A stretch of 52,805 nucleotides of DNA from Hydrogenispora ethanolica (GCF_004340685.1 NZ_SLUN01000040.1:1-52805); one strand, 5' to 3'; positions 26,744-35,354 are shown, counted from the first letter of the stretch. Program-made: numbers and translations. Notes: generated by a model from the letters alone, not told the origin.

Positions 26744-26777
26744 GGCCGGTCCCGAATATTCTCCGGACCGGCCTTTT
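26744..26777 (+). terminator. Hairpin GGCCGGTCC/GGACCGGCC with short T-run
   Basis: A 9-bp perfect stem with a 12-nt loop followed by TTTT. It lies between two minus-strand genes, so a terminator role on the plus strand is not tied to any gene; it may instead act in the leader of the zinc-ribbon gene. Confidence 0.4.
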
Positions 26778-26803
26778 CCCAATTTTCCAGGCGGCGTATC
26801 CGA

Positions 26804-26838
26804 TGAAAAGAACTCCGGCGGCTTGACGCGGAGTTCTT
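26804..26838 (-). terminator. Probable terminator of the 66-residue gene
   Basis: AAGAACTCCG and CGGAGTTCTT form a perfect 10-bp stem with an 11-nt loop. On the minus strand it is followed by TTTTC, and it lies about 140 bp downstream of the small gene's stop codon. Confidence 0.55.
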
Positions 26839-26977
26839 CATTATCTTTGGAAAGAAACTTCTTTGCTTGGGCGGTAGTGTTTTGACCCGGGGAAAACGGG
26901 TGTTGCATCAAGACGGAGAACGGAAAGGAAGAGGAACCGGGAGTACCGCCACTGACGGGGGAGCTTTCGCAAAAAGG

Positions 26978-27178
26978 TCAGGACTTGATGTCCAACTGGA
27001 TCTCGCCGTTACGGATCGCCCGGCGAAACACGTTAATGGCATTTTGCAATTGCACATGGGACTCGAACGCGGTCGGATTCCGTTTGCTCTGCATGATCGC
27101 TTCGGCAATCGCCTTCGCTTTCGGGTGGTCCGGATTTTTAGCCAGCCAGACTTGCTCATCTTGGGTTAAAGGTGTCAA
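26978..27178 (-). CDS. Hypothetical small protein, 66 residues
   Basis: Unrecognised soluble protein with a TTG start at 27178 preceded by AGGAG at 9 nt. The sequence is helical and charged (KAKAIAEAIMQSKRNPTAF, VFRRAIRNGEIQL), without cysteines or membrane segments. The clear ribosome site and downstream hairpin support a real gene. No partner or function can be inferred. Confidence 0.55.
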   Translation of the reverse strand: MTPLTQDEQVWLAKNPDHPKAKAIAEAIMQSKRNPTAFESHVQLQNAINVFRRAIRNGEIQLDIKS

Positions 27179-27459
27179 AACTTATCACTCCTAGTCAGAA
27201 TTTCAAGAAGTCCGTTTATGAAAACCGTCACTTCATCGGAGGTGAACTGCAGTCATTTGTATCCTGTTATATATTCATCCCCAATTCGTTCCTTCCTTCT
27301 AATTCCAACAACTATTTCATAAAAAAATTTACTGAGTATCCACTTCGCTCCGCTCACCCTCTTACTTTACCCGGTTTTAGCCGCACTTTCCCGACTTATC
27401 CACAGTCAAAACCATTAACCACATTATACGGATCCGTTTATCCACAAAAATAGATCGCT

Positions 27460-27712
27460 AATGATTATAAAGGTAAATCCGCAAGAAAGTACGTAAGCAT
27501 GATAAGGATTCGGTCTAGCCCTCCTCCTCTCTCTTGGCTCTCCCCGAATCGGGGAGAGTAACCACCATTCTCCGCAGCCCAAAGGCTTTTGGGCCCCGGA
27601 GCCCGGTGGTTCCCCTTCCAGATTCGGGAAGGGCCGAGGGTTAGGACTATAGACGTCATGACTTATCCTTCAATCCCTTCCGTGAGTGAGCGGAGCTAAC
27701 TTGATAATCATT
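27460..27712. mobile_element. 253-bp MITE-like insertion with 8-bp target duplication
   Basis: AGATCGCT occurs directly on both sides (27452-27459 and 27713-27720). The element ends are inverted repeats: AATGATTATAAAG at the left against CTTGATAATCATT at the right, with one mismatch. It encodes no transposase. It carries the CTCTTGGCTCTCC hairpin repeat inside. Removal of the element and one target copy restores the 21-bp repeat unit exactly. The transposase family is unknown. Confidence 0.85.
27531..27571 (+). repeat. 41-nt hairpin repeat, copy 1
   Basis: CTCTTGG, then CTCTCCCCG-AAT-CGGGGAGAG, then TAACCACCATTCT. The same 41 nt occur at 38610-38650 with two differences that keep the stem paired (C to T and G to A). 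Confidence 0.8.
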
Positions 27713-28034
27713 AGATCGCTTATTCACAAAAAGAGCTTGCTGAACGACTGAGCGAGCTCTCTCATTCACAAAACAAGCTTGCTTATCCACAAAACGAGCT
27801 TGCCGAGCGACTGAGCGAGCTCACTTATTCACAAAACGAGCTTGCTGATTCACAAAACAAGCTCACTCATCCACAAAAAGAGCTCGCGGAACGACTGAGC
27901 AAGTTCGCTTATTCACAAAACCAGCTTGCCCGACGACTGAATGAGCTCTTTCAGTCACCTAAAGCGATCCGTGATTCACAAAACGTTCTCTCTCAGCTCC
28001 TCAACCCGATCCCGTATCCGCAAAACGACGCTAC

Positions 28035-28130
28035 TACTGAGTATCAAGTTAGCTCTGCCAGAAAATACATAAAATATGATAAGGATTAGGTTCTACATCC
28101 TTCAATCCTTCGTGAGTGAGCGGAGCTATA
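28035..28130 (+). repeat. Shorter relative of the MITE-like element
   Basis: The stretches AGAAAATACATA..ATGATAAGGATT and CCTTCAATCC..TTCGTGAGTGAGCGGAGCTA match both halves of the 27460-27712 element, while the roughly 140 bp between them (with the CTCTTGG hairpin) are absent. The left end TATCAAGTTAGCTC is the inverse of the right end of the first element. Confidence 0.65.
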
Positions 28131-28261
28131 TAGGCCATCTAACGAACGAAATTGAGTTCATTTTGCGAAGAATATTTTAAAGTGATCTTGCAAACTCATG
28201 CGTAACAAGGTTATACAGAGACGTTTTTAGAATCAAACTGATCCTTGCCGCGCTGATTGTC

Positions 28262-28571
28262 TAAAAACTGACCTCTCCCCCTGTCCCCTCCCCGGCGGTA
28301 TTTCATCCGTGAACCGCCGGACTCTATCCTTCCTGGACATGGCCCGGCGAAGTTATTTCTGATGGTAGACTCGACGGGGAGGGGTGGATTGCCACAAATT
28401 ATTGCGCCCATTTTGGGGTTTTATCTTTGGCCTATTTCCGTTTGATTCATGTAAAAACTTACCTTTTTGCATAAACATTGGCCCTCGTTTCAAACGATTG
28501 ACCCCTCCCCGTCGAATTAGCCGTCAGAATTTACTACGTCGGGGAGGGGAGCGGGGAGAGGTCGGTTTTGG
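28262..28571. repeat. 310-bp element with long inverted ends
   Basis: The left end (28262-28296, AAACTGACCTCTCCCC then CCCTCCCCG) and the right end (28537-28571, CGGGGAGGGG then GGGGAGAGGTCGGTTTT) are inverted copies with few mismatches. A second inner inverted pair, CGACGGGGAGGGGT (28372) and ACCCCTCCCCGTCG (28501), is perfect over 14 bp, and GGCGGT/ACCGCC forms a hairpin near 28294-28316. No coding sequence. The neighbouring 28131-28261 and 28572-29079 hold no gene I can support. Confidence 0.65.
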
Positions 28572-29079
28572 GCTACTTCATCGCTACATTGAGCTCCCCG
28601 TTCTTTTTGGTTCCGGCTTTGCCGGGATAGGTTGAAATAAATATCTTTATTTCCGCAGCCCGGCGCGGAAGGGAAGAATTAGGCGGGCCACGGCCTCGAA
28701 AATGATCAATATTTATATTATCGGCCACGGAGACCGGCTTTTTTATGACGAGCGTGTTAAAAATGTTTACCGCCGGTTTCCCGAAAACGGAATCGCCGGA
28801 AAGGGCTTGGTTTTTCAAAAAATGCGCAGGCGGGAGAATGTTTTTTTCATCTCCGGGAGACGGGTGCCGGCGCCGGAGCGGAAGAGAATGTCCCGCCGCG
28901 ACCGGGCTGCAAAAGGGTTTAAAAGCTTATTGGGGGGCGAATCCTCAACCGCTCAAGCGGGTTATCTTTTCCGATAATTTGTATTTCAACTTGAGGTTGA
29001 GTACCGCGGGCGTCAGGTCTATCGAAAGGCGATATCCCCTTGAGCATGCCGCAGACGGCGGTTCCGGGAGCGGGCCGGG

Positions 29080-29583
29080 TCAGGGCGTGCGGCAGCTGTT
29101 GCTCAGCCGTTTGCGCCGCCGTTCCGCCGCCGCCTGCCATTCCTGTCGCTCGGCGTCGGTCTCCGGGGTCAGGCCGGGAACGGGCGTCGGTTTGCCGGCG
29201 TCATCCAGGGCCACGAAGGTGAAGTAGGCGGTATTGGTCAGAATGACCGTCCCGGACATGGGGTTTTCGGCGTAGGCGTGAATGACCACCTCCATCGAGG
29301 TCCGGCCCACCCAGGTCAGCTTGGCCTTGAGGGTGACGATCTCGCCGACGTGGACCGGATGGCGGAAATCGAGGCAATCGACCACGATGGTGGCCACGTT
29401 GCGATTGGCGTGGCGGATGGCGGCCATGCCGCCGGCGATATCCATCCAGTGCATCATCCTGCCGCCCAGCAGGTTGCCGAGGAGATTGGCATCGTTGGGC
29501 AGGACCAGTTCGGTCATTTCCACTGCCGATGCCGCCGGCGGTTTGGCCGGAGTTTGGGATTGGGGGTTGGCGGGTTCGCTCAT
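29080..29583 (-). CDS. Acyl-CoA thioesterase (hotdog fold)
   Basis: Protein of 167 residues with a single hotdog domain of the acyl-CoA hydrolase (YciA/BFIT) type. Typical segments are VLPNDANLLGNLLGGRMMHWMDIAGGMAA, followed by VVDCLDFRHPVHVGE and VGRTSMEV. The catalytic Asn/Asp are likely in the first segment. Such enzymes release free CoA from acyl-CoA in the cytoplasm. ATG at 29583 follows AGGAGG at 6 nt, and an extended -10 (TGGTATAAT on the minus strand, 29628-29636) lies 45 bp upstream. It is divergent from regulator C. Confidence 0.9.
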   Translation of the reverse strand: MSEPANPQSQTPAKPPAASAVEMTELVLPNDANLLGNLLGGRMMHWMDIAGGMAAIRHANRNVATIVVDCLDFRHPVHVGEIVTLKAKLTWVGRTSMEVVIHAYAENPMSGTVILTNTAYFTFVALDDAGKPTPVPGLTPETDAERQEWQAAAERRRKRLSNSCRTP

Positions 29584-29832
29584 GTCGTCCTCCTGATGAT
29601 CGCGCGCTTCGGCGAGATATTGGCTCCATTATACCACAGATCGGCGCGGAACATGCCGGGCACGCTTTAGTCCGGCCCGTCCGGTCGCCCGCATGAAGAG
29701 GGGCTCAGCTTTCCCACGAACCGCATCTTGGCGGCGACGGGCGTTTCGGTCGATTCCGGGATGAGCGGTTAGTCAGTTTTAAAAAATTTGGCGGATGGAA
29801 GGAATTCACATGAAAAGGGCGAAGATCTTTCT

Positions 29833-29842
29833 CAAACGTTTG
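29833..29842. promoter_or_regulatory. Candidate LacI-type operator before regulator C
   Basis: CAAACGTTTG is a perfect 10-bp palindrome with a central CG, 46 bp before the regulator's start. The AACGTT core differs from the TGGAA sites of regulators A and B, in line with a different recognition helix. The rest of 29584-29887 shows no gene. Confidence 0.55.
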
Positions 29843-29887
29843 CGTTAAAGGTTTACATTACATTGTGATGAAAATTTGGAGGATAGA

Positions 29888-30985
29888 TTGACGACATTAA
29901 AAGACATCGCAACCCACTTGAATATCTCCATCGCCACGGTCTCGCGGGTTTTAAACAATAAGGCCGGCTTGATCGGCATCACCGACGAGACGAAGCAGAA
30001 GGTGCTGGAGGCCGCCAAGTTATTAAACTACCAGCCGGACCTCTCGGCGCGGAATCTTCGCTTGGGCCGCAGCTTGCGGGCGATCCTCTTCATCTACACC
30101 TACCCGGAAAAAGACAAGTACGGGACGGCAGAGAACATGTTTTTTCCCCATCCCTTCTTCAGCCATCTGCTCCACGGCGTGCAACTCGGCGTCCAGAAGA
30201 AGGGCTATTACGTTTCCTATCTGTCGGCGACCGAGCAGACCATCGAATCCTTGAGCAAGCTTTTTGACAACGAGATCAACGGGGTGATCTCCTGGGGCCA
30301 GCTTCCCGGGAACATCCGGGCCTTGATCCGGGACAAACGCCTCCCGCTGGTGGGCATCGAGCCCTATCTGGCGCCCGAGGACATCCGGCCCGCGATTTAC
30401 GTCCATAACGAGTTGCTGATGTCGCAGGCCCTGGAACACTTGGTGAAACTGGGCCACAGGCGGATCGGCTTCATCTCGCTGAAAGATGAAGCCGGGGCGG
30501 AATTAAGCCAGTTCAAGGACCGCCGGGAGGCCTTTCTGAGATTGTTGCCAAGATTTGGGCTGGAGCCATTCTCCGGACAGGAAATGTTCGGCATCGTCCG
30601 GCCCGGCGTGCATGAGTACACACCGGGCAAAGTCGTGGCCCGGCAATGGCTGGAGACGGACGTCCGGCAACGCCCGACCGCCATCATTACCGGGAACGAT
30701 CTATTGGCCGTCGGAGCCATCCGGACGCTGCGCAACGCCGGACTGTCGATACCGGGCGATCTGAGCATCGTCGGCACCGACGATATCGATTGGTCGGAGT
30801 ACAATGAACCGCCGCTGACGACCGTGCGCATTCCCAAAGAGCAAATGGGCGAGCTGGCCGTGGCCTTGCTGGAGCGCTTGATGCGCGGCAAGGAAGTCCG
30901 GCGGAACTCCTATTTTATCAAAACCGGACTGATCGTCAGGGCGACCACCGGCCCGTGCCGGGAAGGAGGTGATGGGGATCAGTAA
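29888..30985 (+). CDS. LacI family transcriptional regulator (operon C)
   Basis: Repressor of 365 residues. The helix-turn-helix reads TLKDIATHLNISIATVSRVLNNKAG; the sensing domain contains the usual HRRIGFISL and GTDDIDWSEY segments. I start at TTG 29888, 5 nt behind GGAGG (29878-29882); the frame opens at TTG 29876, but that overlaps the ribosome site. It precedes a GH2 glycosidase and a third sugar importer, which it probably controls. An R130 repeat begins 16 bp after its stop. Confidence 0.93.
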   Translation: MTTLKDIATHLNISIATVSRVLNNKAGLIGITDETKQKVLEAAKLLNYQPDLSARNLRLGRSLRAILFIYTYPEKDKYGTAENMFFPHPFFSHLLHGVQLGVQKKGYYVSYLSATEQTIESLSKLFDNEINGVISWGQLPGNIRALIRDKRLPLVGIEPYLAPEDIRPAIYVHNELLMSQALEHLVKLGHRRIGFISLKDEAGAELSQFKDRREAFLRLLPRFGLEPFSGQEMFGIVRPGVHEYTPGKVVARQWLETDVRQRPTAIITGNDLLAVGAIRTLRNAGLSIPGDLSIVGTDDIDWSEYNEPPLTTVRIPKEQMGELAVALLERLMRGKEVRRNSYFIKTGLIVRATTGPCREGGDGDQ

Positions 30986-31000
30986 AACGCGCTTTTAATT

Positions 31001-31131
31001 AAAAGCCATGTGATAAAGTCCTCCAATTCGGAAATCATCCTTTCAATGGACTAAAAAACGACTTTATCACTTGCTTTTCTGAGCTTTTGTGTTCACCCTG
31101 GCCTTCGGACAGGGTTTATCACAACGCTTTT
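31001..31131 (-). repeat. ~130-bp structured repeat (R130), copy 4
   Basis: Reverse orientation copy between regulator C and the GH2 gene, ending 29 bp before the GH2 start. The arms GATAAAGTC/GACTTTATC, the CCCTGTCCGAAGGCCAGGG hairpin and the ends AAAAGCCATGTGATAAA..TTTATCACAACGCTTTT are all present; the loop is unique. TTTTAAT occurs on both sides. Confidence 0.9.
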
Positions 31132-31159
31132 AATCTTCGATGAAGAAAGGACATTACGG

Positions 31160-32944
31160 ATGGAAGTTCCACGCAACGAGTATCCGCGCCCGGACTGGGT
31201 CCGCCGGGAATGGCTCAGCTTGAACGGCGAATGGTCCTTCGCCTTTGACGACCGGGACCAGGGCCTCAGCCAGGGGTGGATGAAACAATCAGAGCATTTT
31301 GACAAAAGAATCGTCGTGCCGTTCCCCTTCCAGAGCAGCCTCAGCGGGATCGGCGATCCCGCGCCCCATCCGGTCATCTGGTACCGGCGCAGTTTTCAAA
31401 CGCCGGCGGACTGGTCGGGCAGGCGCGTGCTATTGCATTTCGGCGCCGTGGATTACCAGGCCGCGGTTTGGGTGAACGGGCAATTCGCCGGAAGCCATGA
31501 GGGCGGCTACGTCCCTTTCGCCTTGGACATCACCGGATTACTGGGAGAGGGGGAGAACCGGCTGACGCTGCGGGTGGCCGACGATGAGCGTCCCAATCAG
31601 CCGCGCGGCAAGCAGAGCGCCAAATTGGACCGGTGGGGCTGCTGGTACACCCGGGTCAGCGGCATCTGGCAGCCGGTATGGCTGGAGCCGGTCCACCGGA
31701 TTCATCTGCGCCAGGCCAAACTCCTGCCGGATATCGACCGCGCGGAGCTGGCGGTCAGGTTCGGGTTAAGCGAGTACGGGGAAAGCACCAGGTTGCGCTT
31801 GACCGTCCGTTTTCAAGAAAAGCTCGTGGTCGAGCAGGAGGTGACCGCCGGGAAGACCTTTGGATACTTCAACGACCTGTATCCCTTGGCCGAGCAGACG
31901 GTGAAGATCGCCATTCCCGGAGCGCGGCTCTGGTCGCCGGAGACTCCGGATCTGTATGATCTGGAGATCCAGGTGCTGGAGGCGGGGCTGCCGGTGGACA
32001 CGGTGCAAACCTATTTCGGCATGCGCAAGGTGGCGACGGAGAACGGGCGGGTCTACCTGAATAACAAGCCTTACTATCTGCGGATGGTGCTGGATCAGGG
32101 GATCTGGGCGGACGGGATCTATACGCCGCGGACGGTGGAGGAGATCCGGCAGGACGTGGCGATGACCAAGGCGTTCGGTTTTAACGGCGCCCGGAAACAC
32201 CAAAAGATCGAGGACCCCTACTATTACTATTTCTGCGACCGGCTGGGACTCCTGGTCTGGTCGGAGCTGCCGTCGTCCTACAGCTTTGACGAGCGGGCGG
32301 TCCGGACCGCGACGGCCGAGTGGCAGCAGGCGATCAGCCGGGACTACAATCACCCGTCCATCATGGCCTGGGTGCCGGTGAATGAGAGCTGGGGGACGGA
32401 GGGGTTATTCAACCCCGGGAACCCGGAGGTGTTCGGGCGGACTGTCGAATACCTGGAGACGATGTACCATCTGACCAAGGCGCTCGACGGCAGCCGGCTG
32501 GTGATCAGCAACGACGGTTGGCACCAGGCCACCACCGACCTGCTCACGATCCATGACTACAGCCAGGACGCCGGGGAGCTGGCCGAACATTACCGGGCAT
32601 TCAAGGCGGACCGCCATGCCGCGAGTTTCCTGCCGGGGTTGCCCATTATTCTGCCGGGCTATGCCTACCGGGGGCAGCCGATCCTCATCACCGAGTTCGG
32701 CGGGGTGAAAACGGCCGAACAAGGGGATTTCGGATGGGGCTATGGCGAGGCGGTGCCCACCTACGCCGCAATGGGGGAACGGATTGGAACATTAATCCGC
32801 ACCATCCTTGCAGAGGCTGAAATTTGCGGTTTTTGCTACACTCAGTTGACAGACACGGAACAAGAAGTGAATGGCTTGATGAATGCGCAACGCGTTCCCA
32901 AACTTGACCCTAACAAGTTCAGGGAGATATTCAGCGCAAAGTAA
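31160..32944 (+). CDS. GH2 family glycosidase (beta-glucuronidase/beta-galactosidase-like)
   Basis: Retaining glycosidase of 594 residues without signal peptide, so cytoplasmic. It has the GH2 order: sugar-binding jelly-roll (residues about 1-170, with WYRRSF and GAVDYQAAVWVNG), immunoglobulin-like domain (about 170-280) and TIM barrel. The acid/base is probably E409 in PVNESWG and the nucleophile E512 in ITEFGG. The size is close to beta-glucuronidases, but the sugar specificity is not clear. It would cleave an oligosaccharide brought in by the importer encoded behind it. The start follows AAAGGA. Confidence 0.92.
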   Translation: MEVPRNEYPRPDWVRREWLSLNGEWSFAFDDRDQGLSQGWMKQSEHFDKRIVVPFPFQSSLSGIGDPAPHPVIWYRRSFQTPADWSGRRVLLHFGAVDYQAAVWVNGQFAGSHEGGYVPFALDITGLLGEGENRLTLRVADDERPNQPRGKQSAKLDRWGCWYTRVSGIWQPVWLEPVHRIHLRQAKLLPDIDRAELAVRFGLSEYGESTRLRLTVRFQEKLVVEQEVTAGKTFGYFNDLYPLAEQTVKIAIPGARLWSPETPDLYDLEIQVLEAGLPVDTVQTYFGMRKVATENGRVYLNNKPYYLRMVLDQGIWADGIYTPRTVEEIRQDVAMTKAFGFNGARKHQKIEDPYYYYFCDRLGLLVWSELPSSYSFDERAVRTATAEWQQAISRDYNHPSIMAWVPVNESWGTEGLFNPGNPEVFGRTVEYLETMYHLTKALDGSRLVISNDGWHQATTDLLTIHDYSQDAGELAEHYRAFKADRHAASFLPGLPIILPGYAYRGQPILITEFGGVKTAEQGDFGWGYGEAVPTYAAMGERIGTLIRTILAEAEICGFCYTQLTDTEQEVNGLMNAQRVPKLDPNKFREIFSAK

Positions 32945-33135
32945 GGAGGTGCGGAAAAGTGAACGACCGGTCCGATGTCAATACCAGTTGAAAAGGGAAT
33001 CGGAAAGGGCTGGGAACGCTGCGGTCAGCGGACCGGAGCGGCCGCAAAGCCCGGAAAAGCAAGGGAAAGCCCAGCGGGTTTTGTCCCACGGCTTTTAATT
33101 GCTAATTATTATAATACGAAAGGGAGGAAAGTACA

Positions 33136-34371
33136 ATGAAGAAATCGTTGATCGTGGCGGCCCTGCTCTGCGCCATGGCCTTGTTGTTGGCGCCTCAGAC
33201 TTTCGCAACCACCAAGCTGGTGTATTGGGATCTTTTCAGCGGCGGCGACGCCGACTTCATGACGGCGATGGTGAAGGAGTTCAACCGGACCCATCCCGAT
33301 ATCTTCGTGGACGAAGTTCCGAACAAGTGGGACGATTATTACAATCATCTGCTGACCGCCCTGGTCGCCAAGAAGGGGCCGGACGTCTGCATCATCCATA
33401 CCAGCAACCTGCCGGCCTTTGCCTCCAAGAAGGTATTGCTGCCTTTGGACGGGCCGATCGCCAAGTATAACTTCCCGGCGAAGGACTTCGGCGCGAAGCT
33501 CTGGAATGGCGGCAAATATCAGGGCAAGCAAGTGGCGATCCCCCTCGATGTCCATCCCTTTATCCTGTACTACAACAAGGAACTGCTGGCCAGGGCCGGC
33601 TTCATGAAGGACGACAAGCCGCAGATCCCGGCCAATCCCGAGGAATTTGCGAGCTTTTTGAAGACCATCCGGGCCAAGACCGGCAAGTTCCCCTTGACCT
33701 TGGAGACCAACGGCTTCGGCGGCTACCGCTCCTGGTACAGCTTGCTGAATCAGGCCGGCGGCAGCCTGATGAGCGCCAACGGCAAGAAGATGACCGTGAA
33801 CAGCGAAACCGCCCTGAAGACCCTGACCTGGTGGACCAATCTGCTGAAGGAGAACGGCATCAACTCCATGAATTACGACGAGTCCGTCGCGCTCTTTTCG
33901 CAAGGACAGTCCGCCCTGCACATCAACGGCGTCTGGGTGACCGGCGGTTTTGAAAAGCAGAACGGCCTGAAATTCGGGGCGATGCCTTTCCCCAATCTTT
34001 TCGGCAGCAAGGACGCCTGGGGCAATTCCCACAACTTCGTCATCCCCAATCCGGCCAAGGCCGATCCCAACCGGATCAAGGCCACCCTCACCTTTATCGA
34101 CTGGATGACCGCCAACAGCGACAAATGGGCTTTAGCGGGCCATATTCCGCCGCGCTATTCGGTATTGCAGGGCGAGAAGTACAAGAGCATGCCCTACCGG
34201 CCCGGCTATGCCGCGCAGATGGAGAGTATCGCCTATTTGCCTTCGAACGTCCATATGTTGGAGATCGAGCAATTCATGGCCGATGAGATCGCCGCGGCCT
34301 ACTCGGGAGCGAAGACTCCCGCACAGGCGCTGGCCACCATCGAACAGAAGTCCAACCGGGTTCTGAAGTAA
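33136..34371 (+). CDS. Extracellular sugar-binding protein of ABC importer C
   Basis: Secreted binding protein of 411 residues. The signal peptide (MKKSLIVAALLCAMALLLA) ends near TFAT, and the mature protein starts with TTKLVYWDLFSGGD, a pattern common in UgpB/MalE-type proteins. No lipobox. ATG follows GGGAGG at suitable spacing. It lies 191 bp after the GH2 gene; the gap holds no gene. A GC-rich hairpin with a T-rich tail lies between it and the permeases. Confidence 0.94.
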   Translation: MKKSLIVAALLCAMALLLAPQTFATTKLVYWDLFSGGDADFMTAMVKEFNRTHPDIFVDEVPNKWDDYYNHLLTALVAKKGPDVCIIHTSNLPAFASKKVLLPLDGPIAKYNFPAKDFGAKLWNGGKYQGKQVAIPLDVHPFILYYNKELLARAGFMKDDKPQIPANPEEFASFLKTIRAKTGKFPLTLETNGFGGYRSWYSLLNQAGGSLMSANGKKMTVNSETALKTLTWWTNLLKENGINSMNYDESVALFSQGQSALHINGVWVTGGFEKQNGLKFGAMPFPNLFGSKDAWGNSHNFVIPNPAKADPNRIKATLTFIDWMTANSDKWALAGHIPPRYSVLQGEKYKSMPYRPGYAAQMESIAYLPSNVHMLEIEQFMADEIAAAYSGAKTPAQALATIEQKSNRVLK

Positions 34372-34382
34372 GTTCAGCGGGG

Positions 34383-34417
34383 ACGCCCCGGGCTCATCCG
34401 GGCCCGGGGCGTTCTTT
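34383..34417 (+). terminator. Internal hairpin/attenuator between binding protein and permeases (operon C)
   Basis: ACGCCCCGGG and CCCGGGGCGT form a perfect 10-bp stem with a 10-nt loop, followed by TCTTTC. The T-run is poor, so partial termination or RNA-end protection of the binding-protein message is likely. Confidence 0.6.
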
Positions 34418-34433
34418 CGGAGGAGGCTACGGC

Positions 34434-35336
34434 ATGAATGGGGCTTACGGGCGAAGCCGGCGCTTCGCCTGGCTTGAGAAAGACAATGTGATCGGCTATG
34501 TTTTTTTGGCGCCGTTTTTGATATTTTTGTTTCTCTTCATGATCCTGCCGATATTTCAAGGCTTGTACATGAGCTTTTTTGACTGGAACGCCCTGACCCC
34601 GCCGGCCTTCGTGGGGCTGGGCAATTTTCAAACCATGTTCGGGGAGGTCGATTTCTGGTCTTCGTTGTGGCATACGGTTTATTTCGTGATCATCAGCACG
34701 CTCCCCCTGGTCGGGCTGGGCCTGGCGATCGCCCTGGGGCTGAATCGATCGTTCCGGGGAAAGACCATCGCGCGGGGCCTGTTCTTTTTCCCCTACTTAT
34801 TGACCGTCTCGGTGGTGGCGACCATCTGGCGCTGGGTACTCCAGGAGCATTTCGGCCTGCTCAATTATTATCTGGGCAAGCTCGGCGCGGCCTCGCTGAA
34901 ATGGCTCGGCGATCCCAATCTGGCGATGATCTCGATCGCCCTGGCCACCCTGTGGTGGACGGTCGGCTTTAATGTGGTGGTTTTTCTCGCCGCTTTGCAG
35001 GAGATCCCGGAGCAGCTGTATGAAGCCGCCCGGATCGACGGCGCCACGCCGTGGCAGTTATTCCGCCACATCACGCTCCCCCAGTTGCAGACCAGCCTGA
35101 CCTTTGTATTCATCACCCAGATCATCGCCTCGTTTCAGGTCTTCGGCCAGGTGAATGTGATGACGGGCGGCGGACCGTTCGGTTCCACCCGGACACTGGT
35201 GCAGTACATCTACGAACAAGGCTTTAAGTATCTCAAGATGGGTTACGCCTCGGCTGTGGCCTATCTCCTGTTCGCCATCATGTTTGTCTGCACGGCGCTG
35301 CAGTGGAAGCTGTTTTCAAACGACAATGACGAATGA
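34434..35336 (+). CDS. Sugar ABC transporter permease, MalF/UgpA type
   Basis: Membrane protein of 300 residues with six predicted segments, the first being FLAPFLIFLFLFMILPIF. The EAA loop reads YEAARIDGATPWQLF then RHITLPQLQ. ATG at 34434 follows GGAGG. It pairs with the next gene in a CUT1 importer. Confidence 0.95.
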   Translation: MNGAYGRSRRFAWLEKDNVIGYVFLAPFLIFLFLFMILPIFQGLYMSFFDWNALTPPAFVGLGNFQTMFGEVDFWSSLWHTVYFVIISTLPLVGLGLAIALGLNRSFRGKTIARGLFFFPYLLTVSVVATIWRWVLQEHFGLLNYYLGKLGAASLKWLGDPNLAMISIALATLWWTVGFNVVVFLAALQEIPEQLYEAARIDGATPWQLFRHITLPQLQTSLTFVFITQIIASFQVFGQVNVMTGGGPFGSTRTLVQYIYEQGFKYLKMGYASAVAYLLFAIMFVCTALQWKLFSNDNDE

Positions 35337-35354
35337 GGAGTGAGGGAAGAGCCA

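Larger units (their letters stand above)
27387..28034 (+). repeat. 21-bp repeat array 2 with phased DnaA-box nonamers
   Basis: About seventeen 21-bp units, interrupted by the insertion at 27460-27712. Perfect TTATNCACA nonamers lie at 27396, 27438, 27720, 27783, 27825 and 27909; after removing the insertion and one target copy every interval is a multiple of 21 bp. Units without a nonamer mostly end in GAACGACTG or similar. Downstream, imperfect units continue to about 28030. The right part translates without stop as heptads (KELAERL, NELAERL), but a TAG and no start codon precede it. Confidence 0.85.

Noticed and set aside
27387-28034. CRISPR array
   Set aside because: The units are contiguous 21-bp repeats with no unique spacers, and no cas gene is present.
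28702-28977. 91-codon frame starting MINIYIIGHGD
   Set aside because: The start looks gene-like, but there is no ribosome site and the C-terminal half is basic low-complexity sequence; not enough support.
32959-32991. 10-codon frame behind AAGGAGG after the GH2 gene
   Set aside because: The ribosome site is good but the peptide is tiny, and nothing around it suggests a leader; probably chance.
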